From Bimuria novae-zelandiae CBS 107.79 (Eukaryota; Ascomycota; Dothideomycetes; Pleosporales; Didymosphaeriaceae), in the NCBI GenBank assembly GCA_010015655.1, contig ML976661.1:1172075-1236074 (forward strand): 64,000 bases of DNA, read 5' to 3'. Below, one piece after another: positions 25,958 to 36,699 of this stretch (the stretch's first letter is position 1; every line of letters begins with the position of its first letter). The position numbers were made by a program, and so were the translations under genes. The notes beneath the pieces are model-generated. The model did no database searches and had not been told where the DNA came from. It saw only the letters and a list, made by a program, of their open reading frames with translations.

Positions 25958-27502
25958 GGTGCTGGGCGGTATAACTGCTGTCAATGGGCTGTAGAAAACT
26001 TGTTCATCCAAAGGGCCGCTCTCGGTGTAGCGTGAAAGGCTGGGTGCCAGTTGTGTGCGTGCTCGAAAGGAGAGAATGGTCCAAAGAACTAGGCGGGTCT
26101 CGCTGCCTGTTAACCTTGCATCGGGGGTCTTGTCGGGGGTTGCTGAGGGGACTCTAATTGCGCCCGTGAATAGTCGAGGCCGCTGGCCAGGGACTGGGAG
26201 GCTAAGCTTAGCGGGCAGGAGCAGCCACACACCGCAACTGCGCACCCACTCTGACGCCTTAGTCACAGTTCGAGTACGTCGACTGGCCGGGAGGCGCACA
26301 CTTGGCCGCACCGATCTGCACGCCGTCCTGCAGTCCTGCGGGCGTTTGCGCAGGCTGCATCCGTGGAAATCTACAGCGGCAGAGAGGCGTGCGTTTCAAC
26401 CCCTCTGAAACAATGGCTAGACCTGCCCTAGCAGGGTCCAGCAGCGAACGATGCGCACTCTCACACTTCAAAAGTTCACACATGGCGTCACTCAGTTGAC
26501 ATTCTCCAAGAGAATTTTCACTTCTACAGAGTATTCGCTACTGTCAGTGTCCTTCCTTTCGCTGCGCGCCAGTCCTCCAGATGCCGCGGCTGCTCTGTTG
26601 AGTGTCTCTCTAAACTGTGCAACTCCTCGCCTGGCACGATCGTATTACCCCATGTAGTTGCCCGATCTCCTCCAACTGCGACCGTTTTACACGCTGGAGT
26701 TGTGCCTCCTTGCCTCGGGGACTTGGCCTCTGCGGACTGAGGCCGTCAGCACAGTGCGGGTTTGCAAAGCTTCCAACTCCAACCTGCACTTCAGTACCTC
26801 CATCCATCATCCACAGCACGGACACGTCGTGTGCACGAGATACCGGGCACTCAAGAGTCAAGACAATACAACCATCAGCATGTTTGCTAGGAGAGCCGTC
26901 TTAGGATGCCCTTGTTTCGCATGACAATGACAGCTGGCACAGTCTGAGATCCTTGTTCGGCATCGTCCCTTTGATCACCAACAACGCACTCGCACGAAGC
27001 CAGGTACAAAGAGTTCAAAAAGGGGCGAAGAAGAGACCTGTTATGCAGCCAGAACGTGGCGTACTTTACCGGAGGCTGACGTCGCTGAGCCTCCAGGAAC
27101 GGTTCCCGATGTACTGTGTACACCCCTGCCTCCCTAGCCGGACTCCAGAACTAACACTGGCCTGTGCACCTGCCGTTCTCGGGTACCTGAAAATATCTCC
27201 TACCAGGACACTAAGTATACTCGTTCCAAGCTTCGATTCCCTTCATGCTTTCTTTTACGCATGTGTTACATTGGCTGATACCATTGGTGCTTCAACGCAC
27301 TTTCTCTATGCAAATTAGCTTCCATTCAGGATGCGTCGAGGTCGTCGCATCAGTTGGCAATGATCTCTTTACGCCAATCTCTGTTCACTCCAGCATTTCC
27401 ATGAATGCTCCGAGATGGAGGCCCACGTACAGAGCTTAATAATCACCAGGTACCATTCTCTATTCAAATAACAACGAACGGTTCCGTTCTGGTGCATCCT
27501 CC
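25958..27502. other. Intergenic, no gene seen
   Basis: Promoter side of the RabGAP gene and 3' side of the secreted-protein gene. Several open frames of 60-120 codons overlap in opposite directions, none with recognisable content. Confidence 0.5.
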
Positions 27503-28147
27503 TCAGCACAAACACGGCAGATGAATCGTCTGGTAATTACTACAACTCCTCCCCCCCGGCGTCTCCGAACCCGTCTGCAAAAACAAATCGTAATACCCAC
27601 TTTGCGCGGACTGGCAAGCCAAGAAGTTTAACTCTATCCATCGCGATTGTCAGCAATCTTTTTCTTTCCGTGCAATTGACAAACACCAACGAGGAAACGC
27701 AGCTTTCACTTACGCCTTCCATAACTACTCCCCGTTGTCGTAATAATAGTATCCCCCTCCAACCCCCACGCCGTCGTATCTCCGCTCTGCCCCAAAACAA
27801 GCGGCTTGTAGCTCGTACACGCCGTCTGGATGTTCAGGTACTGGCCTGTATTTTTGCTCTGGATGGTGCTGCCGATGGTGAAGTCGTCGGCGGAGGACTC
27901 GGGGCCCATTACGGGAATTGAAGCTATATAAATTGTGGTTAGTTGCAGCTTGGAAAATATCGTGTCTGGTGATACCATTCTTGGGGTTCGCTTGGAGGTA
28001 TAAGTGGTAGATTGGGCTTGCGACGCCGCGGATCTTGCCGACGGTTGCGGCTGTGGTGGTTGATACGGGGGCTGCAAGGACGGAGGGGAGGAGGAGTGTT
28101 GGGAAGAGGAGGATGAGCATTGTGGTGATGGGGGTGATTGAATGCAT
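27503..28147 (-). CDS. Small secreted protein, function unknown
   Basis: A 170-residue protein built from minus-strand exons 28,147-27,976, 27,923-27,714 and 27,633-27,503; the introns (52 and 80 bases) are GT-AG and the sum is a multiple of three. The N-terminus is a clear signal peptide with a Leu-rich core (MLILLFPTLLLPSVLAAP) likely cleaved near residue 26. The mature part has a TIGSTIQSKNTGQYLNIQ segment and about five cysteines, four of them in the last ~45 residues, ending PCLC. There is no membrane segment or catalytic motif. Beta-trefoil-like or cell-wall-associated folds are possible but unproven. An alternative start at the internal Met before LILLF would still keep the signal core. 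Small size, secretion and cysteines make it an effector-like candidate; that is inference only. Confidence 0.8.
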
Positions 28148-28503
28148 CAGTGTTGAAGTTGGCGCGTTTTACGCGTGCCCGCACGATATATATACGATCG
28201 ACCGCGTGGTATACTCTACCCCGGGTTTCAATTTATGTTCATAGTAGTATCCTGGTATATTCGGGTCACGCGCTACGCATTCTTCCGCAGATGCGACCGG
28301 GATCTCGGATATTGTGTAACTTTGGTCCAGGAACATTCATCTTCCCATTTTCAAGTCTAAAATTCAAGAATAAGCACCACGCCTAGATTTACTTCCAGGA
28401 TTGTTGAAGCAGTAAGGGAACTCAGTTGTGTGTATACACAATGAAGAAAAGCTGTTTGTCAAGTCTGAAAACAATCCAACTTTAGAAGACAGAACTTTCA
28501 CAG
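28148..28503. other. Upstream region of the secreted-protein gene
   Basis: 356 bases between the secreted-protein start and the 3' end of the guanine deaminase gene, both on the minus strand. A TATA-like run lies close to the secreted-protein ATG. Nothing else is recognisable. Confidence 0.5.
28186..28194 (-). promoter_or_regulatory. TATA-like element
   Basis: The run ATATATATA sits about 40 bases upstream of the predicted ATG of the minus-strand secreted-protein gene. It is the only such run in the intergenic gap. The distance would imply a very short 5' UTR, so it may be incidental. Confidence 0.3.
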
Positions 28504-29859
28504 CTACTGGCGAGTCCCCGCTACCCTGCGACCTCGTACGAATACATGCGAAATGTTTCGGTCATCACCCGACATGATGTACTTCTCGAACATGATGCGC
28601 AGGGAATCGCCGTCCTCACGCGGCGTCATCGCAGAGTCCAATCCCGATGTAGTCGATACCCACGATGCATCAAACTGCTTTCCAACCCCAAAATTGCCAA
28701 TTTGATCCTCGAGGCACATGACATTTGCGCCTCCTAAAGTTGCGAGGTAAAAGACTTCTTCCAGCGAGAGCCCCTTGTCCTGTCCTTGCGACATGACTTC
28801 TCTGGCATTGGAAGCAATCATAGCCTGCCTGATCACAGAGAGCATCTGGCTCGCCCACCCGCCACCACTGTCAGTCCCCAGGCCGACCTTGATTCCCCGA
28901 CGTAGGAAGTCGCGTACTGGAGCGACCATGAAGCCTCCGCCTACGGTCATATTCGCGATTGGGCAGTGTGCTACGCCGCAGCTCAACGCCTTCACTCGCT
29001 CCTTGTCGTAATCAGTCATGATTGTGCAGTGTGCAAGAATGGACCTTGGACCCATTAAGTCGTAGCTCTCGTAGAGATCTGCCTCGCTCTTTGCGGCGAG
29101 CTCGGGAAACAGCTCCCTTGTTGCCTTGATTTCCTGCTCCGCCTCGTTGAAATGAGTCTGCATAGCCAGGTCGTCGTCCGCCTTCATCATGTCGCCTAAG
29201 CCTCGGAGTAGATCTGGCGTACAGCAGATGGCGAATCGAGGTGTTAGGACTGGCTTGACCAGCGCATGCTTTGGGTTGTCGCAGCCAGGTAATCGCCGAA
29301 TATGCGCGACGCACTCTTCCGTTTCGCGCAACGAATCTGCGGCGCTCTGTTCGCAGATGTACTCTGGTGCATTACGGTCCATGTTGCATTTGCCAACAAA
29401 TGCGCGCTGTCCTTTCTCGAGGCATATCTCGGCCAGAATGCGAGTTGCCTCGGCATGCCGGGAGCTGTAGTATGAAGCCGTAGTGATGCCTTGCCGTAGG
29501 AAGTCGCTCACGGTGTTCTCGTACGTCTTGCGAGCGTATGCGGCATCAGCAAACCGTGCCTCGACAGGAAATGTGACCTGATCAAGCCATTCGAGAATAT
29601 GTAAAGCTTGCCCCAAGCCACGCATCGGCCACTGCGGCGCGTGGTTGTGCGTGTCGACGAAGCCGGGAATGAGAAACTCTCCGTGAGCGAGCTGATGAAT
29701 TTCGGCGTCTTCCGGAACAACTATCTCTTGATTCTCGGACTTCTTGAAAGCCACGATTTCGCCTGACACGTTTACAACAAGAGTTGCATTCTCCGCGATC
29801 TCAAGTTCTCCCAGGCTAATCGAATGGACGATTGCACCATGAAATACTTTCGGAGGCAT
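28504..29859 (-). CDS. Guanine deaminase
   Basis: Intronless 451-residue amidohydrolase that converts guanine to xanthine and ammonia in purine salvage and catabolism in the cytosol. The zinc ligands are in place: PGFVDTHNH (His71, His73), QTHFNEAEQE (His236, with Glu239 as the likely proton shuttle), LAHCT (His277) and GLGTDSGGG (Asp330). Length matches fungal and animal guanine deaminases (about 450-500). The ATG is the first in the frame and nothing looks truncated. A related ATZ/TRZ-type hydrolase is the alternative, but the THNHAPQ and GLGTDSGGGW contexts favour guanine deaminase. Confidence 0.92.
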   Translation of the reverse strand: MPPKVFHGAIVHSISLGELEIAENATLVVNVSGEIVAFKKSENQEIVVPEDAEIHQLAHGEFLIPGFVDTHNHAPQWPMRGLGQALHILEWLDQVTFPVEARFADAAYARKTYENTVSDFLRQGITTASYYSSRHAEATRILAEICLEKGQRAFVGKCNMDRNAPEYICEQSAADSLRETEECVAHIRRLPGCDNPKHALVKPVLTPRFAICCTPDLLRGLGDMMKADDDLAMQTHFNEAEQEIKATRELFPELAAKSEADLYESYDLMGPRSILAHCTIMTDYDKERVKALSCGVAHCPIANMTVGGGFMVAPVRDFLRRGIKVGLGTDSGGGWASQMLSVIRQAMIASNAREVMSQGQDKGLSLEEVFYLATLGGANVMCLEDQIGNFGVGKQFDASWVSTTSGLDSAMTPREDGDSLRIMFEKYIMSGDDRNISHVFVRGRRVAGTRQ

Positions 29860-30224
29860 GTTTGAGAAAGCAGTGCCGGTGATAACAATACCACCTCTTT
29901 AGCTGATTTCGATGAAATGTTGATCTTTTGGAGGACAGAGGTGCTTGGACAGCTCGCTCGAGATGGCTTTTGAATCCGCCAACGGCAGCTACGACTGACA
30001 GTGAATGAAGGAACGAGTTGGACACTTCGTCAGGACGACAGTCATCTAGGTCCCAAATAAATAACACAAAGTGGATATGGATTCAGCTGTGGCAGGGCTG
30101 ATGCACGAAAGCGGTAGCCATATCTCTGTATCGTCTACGGTAAGTGGGGATATCTAGCATTCGGGTGAGTTCGGGCGAGTGACGCGTCGACCAATCAAAT
30201 ACCGGTACCGTGTCCGTGCGCGTA
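29860..30224. other. Upstream region of guanine deaminase
   Basis: 365 bases of normal composition between the deaminase start and the first degraded transposon. It presumably holds the promoter; no motif stands out. Confidence 0.5.
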
Positions 30225-31483
30225 ACAATCGGATTCGCGTAACGATCGCCAAACGCTTTAACAGCTCTGCTAGAATTAAAGCTATAGAACTACCTATAAA
30301 TAATAATATTAAAATTTTTTCTAGTAAAGTAGTAAGTTAATAGCTATAATTAATTTATACTATTTAAATCTATTTAAAAGCTTAATATTGCGACGGCTAC
30401 GTATAGATTTAGTTAGGGTAGTAGAAACGCCCTCTAAGGCCTCCCTAACATCTATAGTATTAATACCACGTGTCTGATACTTTCTACTCTATAGAGATGG
30501 CTGAGAGGCCTTTCTCTTATCCTTTTAGGATAGCTATAGAGCCTTTTTAGTATTGTGGACTGACTTCTAGGCAGCACGCTAAGCTGCCTTTTTAGCTCTC
30601 TCCTTTTTCTTTACCTCTTTAGCTGCCTCTTGCGCAGCACGGTTTTCCTACTAGATCTTTTCCTTATATAACTTAGCTACCTTCTTTAGCTTTGCTATTT
30701 CTACTTTTTAAAGCTACTACTACTTATCCTTTTACTTTTAAATAGATTAATTTACACGTGCTTCCCTTGCCTTCCTTAGTAACTAAAAGACTACTCTACT
30801 ATAATACTTCTAATACTATTAAAAGTCTAAGTGTTATGGGGCGCTCTTGCTTAATCTGGTTTAGGTTAGGGTGGTAAGGTAATAAGGTGCCTTATAGATT
30901 ATTTAATTTACTAACGATACTAATTAGGCAGCCTTTCTTATTTATATTATAAATATAATAAGGAACTATATAATATTAATTAATCTTACTATATAAAAGA
31001 TTAAAAAAGTAATAATATTTATCTACTAAATTAGCGTTGTGGCAATTACTATTTATCCCGACTATCTATTATAAGATAAAATAAATACTATATTAGTTAA
31101 TAAAGTAAGATACCTAGCTCTTGCTAACTAGCTTCTTTACTATTATAGAGGCAAAGTTCCGTATTATCTCTCTAATAGGAAGTATATATCTCTTTATAAG
31201 TCTTTTAATATATTATATAAGCTCCTGCTCTTACTATAAGTTAAGTTTTAATTAATTAATTCTCTTAGTAGTTCGCAATAATTAAACCTATATATAATTT
31301 TATAATAAGGTATTTTAATTAACGCTACCTGCGCGCTACTTTAGTATATATAAAGTATTCTCCTAGTTTAAGAAATTTAATTTTATCTATTATAGCTTAA
31401 ATTAGGTCTATATTGATAGATTTATCGCGTGTTAAAAGTTTAGGTGGTTTGGTATTCGGCGATCGTTACGCGAATCCAATCGT
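30225..31483 (-). mobile_element. RIP-degraded Fot1/pogo-like DNA transposon, probably deleted derivative
   Basis: The ends are inverted repeats: the left begins ACAATCGGATTCGCGTAACG, and the reverse complement of the right is ACGATTGGATTCGCGTAACG; the following GATCGCC is shared. The two differences are A/G and C/T changes, as RIP would make. Each end is flanked by TA (30,223-30,224 and 31,484-31,485), the Tc1/mariner-pogo target duplication. Reading the minus strand at about 30,700-30,480 through RIP stops gives a Lys/Ala/Glu-rich coil resembling the C-terminal tail of Fot1-type transposases. At 1,259 bp it is shorter than a full ~1.9-kb Fot1 element. CpA/TpG are almost absent inside. Confidence 0.75.
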
Positions 31484-31485
31484 TA

Positions 31486-31957
31486 TCGTGTCTTAGCAGT
31501 TAGTACACTACGTTAGTCAATGCACCACCCTACTAAAATCGCTCAGCCAGCAACATGAGGCTCCTAAGCCACCTATAATTAATATTATTACGAGATTTTC
31601 TAGAGGCGAGGTCTCTAAAGTCTATATATAATTACTAGCTACTCAGATTATTAATATCTACTTAGTATTCTAATTATTTAGCCACTGCGCGACTTTAAGG
31701 CAGATATTATAAATAAGGCCTTATTAATATTTGTAGCCTTACGCTAAGGCCCAATTTTTCTTAATAAATTCATTAAAAGGTTTTAAGACTCTTTTATTAC
31801 CCTTCTTAAATAATCTAATATAATTCTAAAGTTACCTTTATACCTTATAGGTTTATTACTTAAAGTATTACTTTATAGCCTTATTAGCCTTCTACTTTAC
31901 GCGTGTATTTCTAGTAGCTACTTAAGTAATACGTCTCTCTTAGAGTAGCCTTTACTT
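31486..31957. mobile_element. RIP-degraded repeat fragment, perhaps retroelement gag
   Basis: AT-rich, TpA-rich sequence with stops in every frame, lying between the TA-flanked transposon and the broken sugar-transporter gene. Read loosely on the plus strand it resembles a gypsy gag region, but no motif is strong enough to be sure. The first ~75 bases are less mutated. Its right edge coincides with the point where transporter homology starts. Confidence 0.4.
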
Positions 31958-32746
31958 CTGTTCCGGTTTGGCAACTTCATCATCTCGTATTATTTGGGCA
32001 AGATATTGACCCAGGCCGGCATTGCATCGATGAAGACTCAAACGAAAGTCCAGGTCATCATCAATTGTTGGTCGTTCGTCGTCGCAGTCGTGGGTAGTTT
32101 CATGCTCGACATTCTAGGCCGAAGACATCAGACCTTCATTAGCTGTGGAGGCATGATAGTTACCCTAATAATGATCGGCCGTCTTATCAAGAGTGCGTTG
32201 CTCAATGTTCACAAGTTCACACTTTGTTGGTGCTAACCTTGTGACCGCATACGGAGAGAGCACGAACACTTCCGGCATCTACGGCACAATTGCCGTCATC
32301 TTCCTCTTCCAGGGCTTCTACGCATTCGGTATGACGCCCATGACGAGTCTGTACCCGACAGATGTTTCACAGTACAAGCTACGTGCCACGGGCATTGCGA
32401 TCTTCCGCATGCTCGATTCTGGGTTTGGGTAAGCTTCCTACATAACTGCGGACCGGAGCCTAAGCAAGCCACTGACCTGTTCGCCTTTAGTCTTCTTGCA
32501 TCTTTCACTATGGCGTACGCGATGGCGGATCTGTCGTGGAAGTTTTACTTCATCAACGCGTCTTGGAACCTCGTTTTCCTCGTCATCGCTTACTTCACCT
32601 TTGTGGAAACGAAAGGGCTTAAGCTTGAGGAAATCAACGCGAAATTCGAGGGGAAGGATTTCATTGAGGGGATAACGGCGGATGCTTCCTCTCAGGAGGG
32701 AGAGGTGACCAAGACCGGCGGTGTTGTAACGGAGAGCGAGCGGTGA
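31958..32746 (+). pseudogene. 5'-truncated MFS sugar transporter
   Basis: Only the C-terminal half of a 12-helix hexose/lactose-permease-type transporter remains. Homology begins around 31,961 with GNFIISYYLGK (helix 7 region). It continues through VGSFMLDILGRRHQ (the conserved D-x-x-GRR loop), then GFYAFGMTPMTSLYPTDVSQ, and ends with VETKGLKLEEI, the family's C-terminal signature, before a hydrophilic tail stopping at 32,746. A clean GT-AG intron lies at 32,429-32,490. The junction around 32,170-32,225 needs a 35-base intron or a frameshift, so it may be a second lesion. The first six helices and the start codon are replaced by repeat sequence, so the gene is dead unless read from a cryptic promoter. 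Confidence 0.85.
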
Positions 32747-33187
32747 GTGACGTGTTGTAGGATTAGCCTTTGCGGACTGCAGGCTAAAACTTGATGGAAT
32801 GCGCTATCTCGGTTTCAATGTGCCCAGACGGCTTTAAGTTTGGCGCTTGGACGTATTAATGTCCGTCCGAGCAAGGCATACCTAGGTATGAAGCACGTGT
32901 ATGTACTCCAACGAGATCTCAGTGTAGCGCATCCTTCAAAAACGGTACCTAATTAACTAGTCCATGTTATGAGAAGCTGTGCAAGTGCAAGAAGCGATGT
33001 TTTGAGGGCGACTTCGCATCTGTATAGCTCGCTTCTGGCGATGGGTCTATTTTTGAACGGGCGGAAATCGGCCTCAACTCAGCCCCCACTCCTGCTTGCG
33101 CGCCTTGTTCTCCGACTATACAAGCTTGCAGTACCCTTTTTCTCCCGATTGTATCTCCCTCGAAAATTCAATCATCAACAATAACAG
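32747..33187. other. Intergenic, no gene seen
   Basis: Normal composition. Holds the 3' side of the transporter relic and the upstream region of the Cys-rich membrane-protein gene. No motif identified. Confidence 0.5.
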
Positions 33188-33975
33188 ATGTCTGTCCCGG
33201 CTTCCGATCTCCCTTGCTGGTTTTACGACCAAAGCGACCCCAATAATCGCATAATTGAACTCGCGGGTGCGTACAAGCAACGCCCGGGAGGAAATGGAGG
33301 ACGCAGTATATGCTGTCGCCTAGCGGACACCCACGAAGGCGCAATACAAGATACTTGCACCGACGACGGGTTGTGAAAGTTAGGAAATCGTTACTGGCGA
33401 GAGTCTTGCACCGATCCGTTGTGGAATCCGAGGGCTGCGCAAAGCTCTGCCTCACTAAGTCCAGTAAGTTAGCTTCTCTGGAAATGCGAAAAGCTTATAT
33501 ATTTACGCATCCAGTGGTTAAGGTGGATGGCGGGTATGAAGACGGCACAAAGGGTGAGATACCAATCACGGTGTGCAGCGACGGAAGCTATTGTTGCGGT
33601 GAAATGCAGCAGGCATATGACTGCTGTGACAATGGGGAAGGCGTCTGGTTAAAGAACGGGGAGGTCGTCACTGCAGATCCTAGGATCTCAACAACATCTA
33701 GTGCATCCCAATTTTCGAGCACTGTCACTAGAACAACGAGTTCGTCATCTTTTTCGACAATCGGATCTTCGTCCCCTTCGCCAGCCTCAGCCGGGTTACC
33801 TCCACCCTCGACGAACCACACTGGTGCCATAGCTGGTGGTGTAGTGGGCGGTATTGCTGCATTCGCATTGATCATTGCCGGTGTTTGGCTCGTCATGAAG
33901 AAGAAGAAAAAATCACTGAATGTAAAGGAGCCATACCCGGATGAGCGCTATTACGTGACCGGCGCACGTGTATAA
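33188..33975 (+). pseudogene. Cys-rich single-pass membrane protein gene with stop and frameshift
   Basis: The architecture is a cysteine-rich ectodomain, a Ser/Thr-rich stalk and one transmembrane helix (AIAGGVVGGIAAFALIIAGV) followed by a Lys-rich cytosolic tail. Such proteins are common in Dothideomycetes; their role is mostly unknown, possibly wall sensing. The frame opens at 33,188 and reads to CTDDGL, then hits TGA at 33,374-33,376. The same frame continues sensibly as NRYWRESCTDPLWNP. The next conserved block (EGCAKLCLTKS) lies one frame off, implying loss of one base near 33,428. A good intron at 33,464-33,514 then leads into GGYEDGTKGEIP and a second Cys cluster. Two lesions suggest a pseudogene, though assembly error is possible. 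A downstream start around 33,515 would lack the ectodomain's first half. Confidence 0.7.
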
Positions 33976-34118
33976 ATCAGCCGCTTCTCACCCCGCTGAA
34001 CTACCTGTGTTCGTTCAGCCTGTTGAAGCCAACGCCAGAGTCGATCCACGCGAACTCTCCACATGACGATTTTACTAGTTTGACTACTCTACCATGGTCC
34101 GGAGTAACCTAGGAACAT

Positions 34119-35676
34119 TTAACCACGCCACACGACTTCCATGATCACCATATACGTCAGTGGATTCGCATCCACCCTCGCAATCTCAAACCTCTCATCC
34201 GCCTTGCCGACGATACCCTTCCACGCCTCCAACGACCTCTCTCTCGCATTGAACAGCGCCATCATCCTCAGATCCGTGCTCGTGCCAAACTGGTGGATGC
34301 TTCTCGGCAGGTTCGGATCGATCTCACCCTGTTTGCCCATGTAATCGATGAAAAGAATTCTGGCACCAGGTTTGAGAGCGGGGCGCAGCTGCTGTATGAT
34401 TTCGACGGACTCAGCTTCAGGCCAGTCGTGAAGAATCAGCTTGAGGAGATAGATGTCTGCTGAGACGGGTTGAGGGTTGAAAAAATTGTGCTCGAGGAAG
34501 GTGACGCGGGAGGCCAGCTCGGAGGGGACGTTGGCAGAGAAGACGGGAGCACATTCGTGGAGATCTTCGACGGTGATGGAGAGCTTCGGGTAAGCAGCTG
34601 CAAGCGCGAAGGCGTCGTGGCCTGCTGAGCCACCGATCTATGAGGTGTCAGTCGTATCCATGGCGTGTGCGTCTCGTACAGCCACAAAGCTACGAGAAGG
34701 AACATGGGGTCACTCACATCCACTACCGTAGCGTTACCCTCCTTCTCCCAGTCCATGGCTCCCAGCAGTAGATCTACCGTCCCAAAGATATCCTTAATAT
34801 AAGCCATCCATTCAATGAACGTCCGCTGCCGCCATCCCTTCTTTTCACCCTCGCCAGCGTTTTCCAGCAGCTGCCAGCTATCATTGTAGTCGCCGAATAC
34901 TTTTCCGCCGCTGTGCGCCAATCTGAAGGCCGTTTCGTTCATGTCAGTAGGCATTTCCTTCTTACCCACCGCAAATTGCTCGAGTGCGTCGGGCATGACC
35001 AACATTGATGGCCCTACATTTTCAATGCATCCACTGACAAGGGCGCGCAGTCCAGGGATCTTGGCAAGGACCGCGGAGCGAGATGTGTGCTGGATAGGTG
35101 AAGACGAGGGATGAGCGGGGTTAGCGTATGCGAAGTAACGGATTGTTGTGGCGTGTTCAATCAGGCGTTGCACGGCTTCTTCGGGAAGTTTGACGTGTTG
35201 CGCTATGGAGGAGATAGAGGCAGATCCATCGAGCGGGACCGCCTCCCAGAAGTTGAAGCGGTTCAGAATGTTTAGAGCGGCCATGTCAGGGACTGCCTGT
35301 GGATGATTAGTATGATTTCTTTGGAAAGAAAGCGAATTCACCCAGAAAGTTCTTTGTGCAGTCCTAGACTGAATATTTGGCACCGTATCCTGGCGAAGAC
35401 CACGCTGTCGTTTACGGTACTTACGTTGTGAGCATAGTTGAAGACACTCTCACTAGGACCCTGCGAGATGATGGACAGGTCGTTCATGGCATCCTGTAAA
35501 TGCTGTTTTGTAGTGAAGATCTCTGGCGTGAACTTGGAGATGTTGATGGGGCTGTCCGCCGCTAAAGTGGGAGGCTCAACTTCGCTCTCCTTGAGTAGGT
35601 GCTCCAGTGTCTCCGATAGCTCTTTAACCTTTGCCCCAAGTTCACTCAACGTCGGTCTTAAATTAGAGGAGGCCAT
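34119..35676 (-). CDS. SAM-dependent O-methyltransferase (COMT-like)
   Basis: Methylates hydroxyl groups of small aromatic substrates, often in fungal secondary metabolism. The 449-residue model uses minus-strand exons 35,676-35,425, 35,296-34,718 and 34,637-34,119 with introns of 128 and 80 bases; the total is a multiple of three. The N-terminal half is a helical winged-helix dimerisation region (NILNRFNFWEAVPLDGSASI). The SAM-binding glycine motif VVDIGGSAGHDAF spans the second splice at about residue 277. The catalytic histidine is in LLKLILHDWPEAES, and ALKPGARILFIDYMG follows. All key motifs are intact. It stands alone, with no biosynthetic cluster around it, although P450 relics lie beyond the repeat block. 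The substrate cannot be deduced. Confidence 0.9.
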
Positions 35677-36699
35677 GTTTGGAAGTCACCAAAAAGATCG
35701 CGAGCTAATGCTGTACCGTAACCGATCAATCGTGTGTGCAAAGTCTGCTACAGACCGTCGCCTTATAACGGTTGCTCCAGTACATATTTTCCTCTGCATA
35801 GTGGCCGCGATCGGAACAGCCTGCATCCAGAAACATCACGTCGTTGCGCATGGTCTTGACTTGGCATTGAAGAAAAATTGGTGGGTATGGCACGAATGAC
35901 GAGCGTCGATTCGCCCGACGCCTCCGAAAAGGTGTGCATTCTCCATCTGATAAGATGGATCTAATCAATCAGATTAGATTTTTCCGCACTGCCAATGTTG
36001 CCAAGCGTGGAGCCACGACGACCTGCTCGATATTTCTTAGTCTATGGCGTCATGGCCGCTGCCGAATGCCCATGGGGTATAGCGGGGGTGTGTCAGGCGT
36101 CTGAGAAGAGCGAGGAGTGTTTGGGGTGTACTGTGAATGGGACCCGTGATGAAGAGTGGCAAACTCGGTCATTTTTCGTTCTTGGCTTGCTGGGTCTCCT
36201 TCCCTCATCTTAAGCGACCGTAACCTTTGGAAGCATCAGATCAAGACGTATATCGTCCTTGGTGGTAGTTTGCGAAACGGTTGGGAACAATCCTGAAGGC
36301 GGTACTTGTCACTTGGTACCAGACCTCTCATCCGATGATCCGAGGAGGTCTTGTCTGACTCTTCTGAGGTTCGCAACGCTCCCATCTCCTTTAGCCTAGA
36401 ATAAAACACGCCCAGCTCACCAGCTTATATTAACTTTTAACAAAGGAGATCGAGGATTGCATAAATATCTGTTCAGAGTCAGGCGCATCGAACCAGCCAC
36501 ACGCGCATCCTTCTGAGAATGATGGGGCGGGGTTGGCAGGCGCGAGACCCTTGCATGTGCCCAGCGATAAGCGATAAGAGGCCGACCAACGACGACACTA
36601 TGTTGGCCAGCAGCTACACTCGATGCTTCAGCAGTGACGGTGTATAGCTTATCATCGCTGACTGTTCGGGTATACGTTCTTTCGCACGATCAAAACAAC
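35677..36699. other. Divergent promoter region
   Basis: About 1 kb between the O-methyltransferase (leftward) and the bleomycin-hydrolase relic (rightward). It contains short direct and inverted AT-rich motifs near 35,947-35,980 (AATCAATCAGATTAGATT). No supportable gene. Confidence 0.5.
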
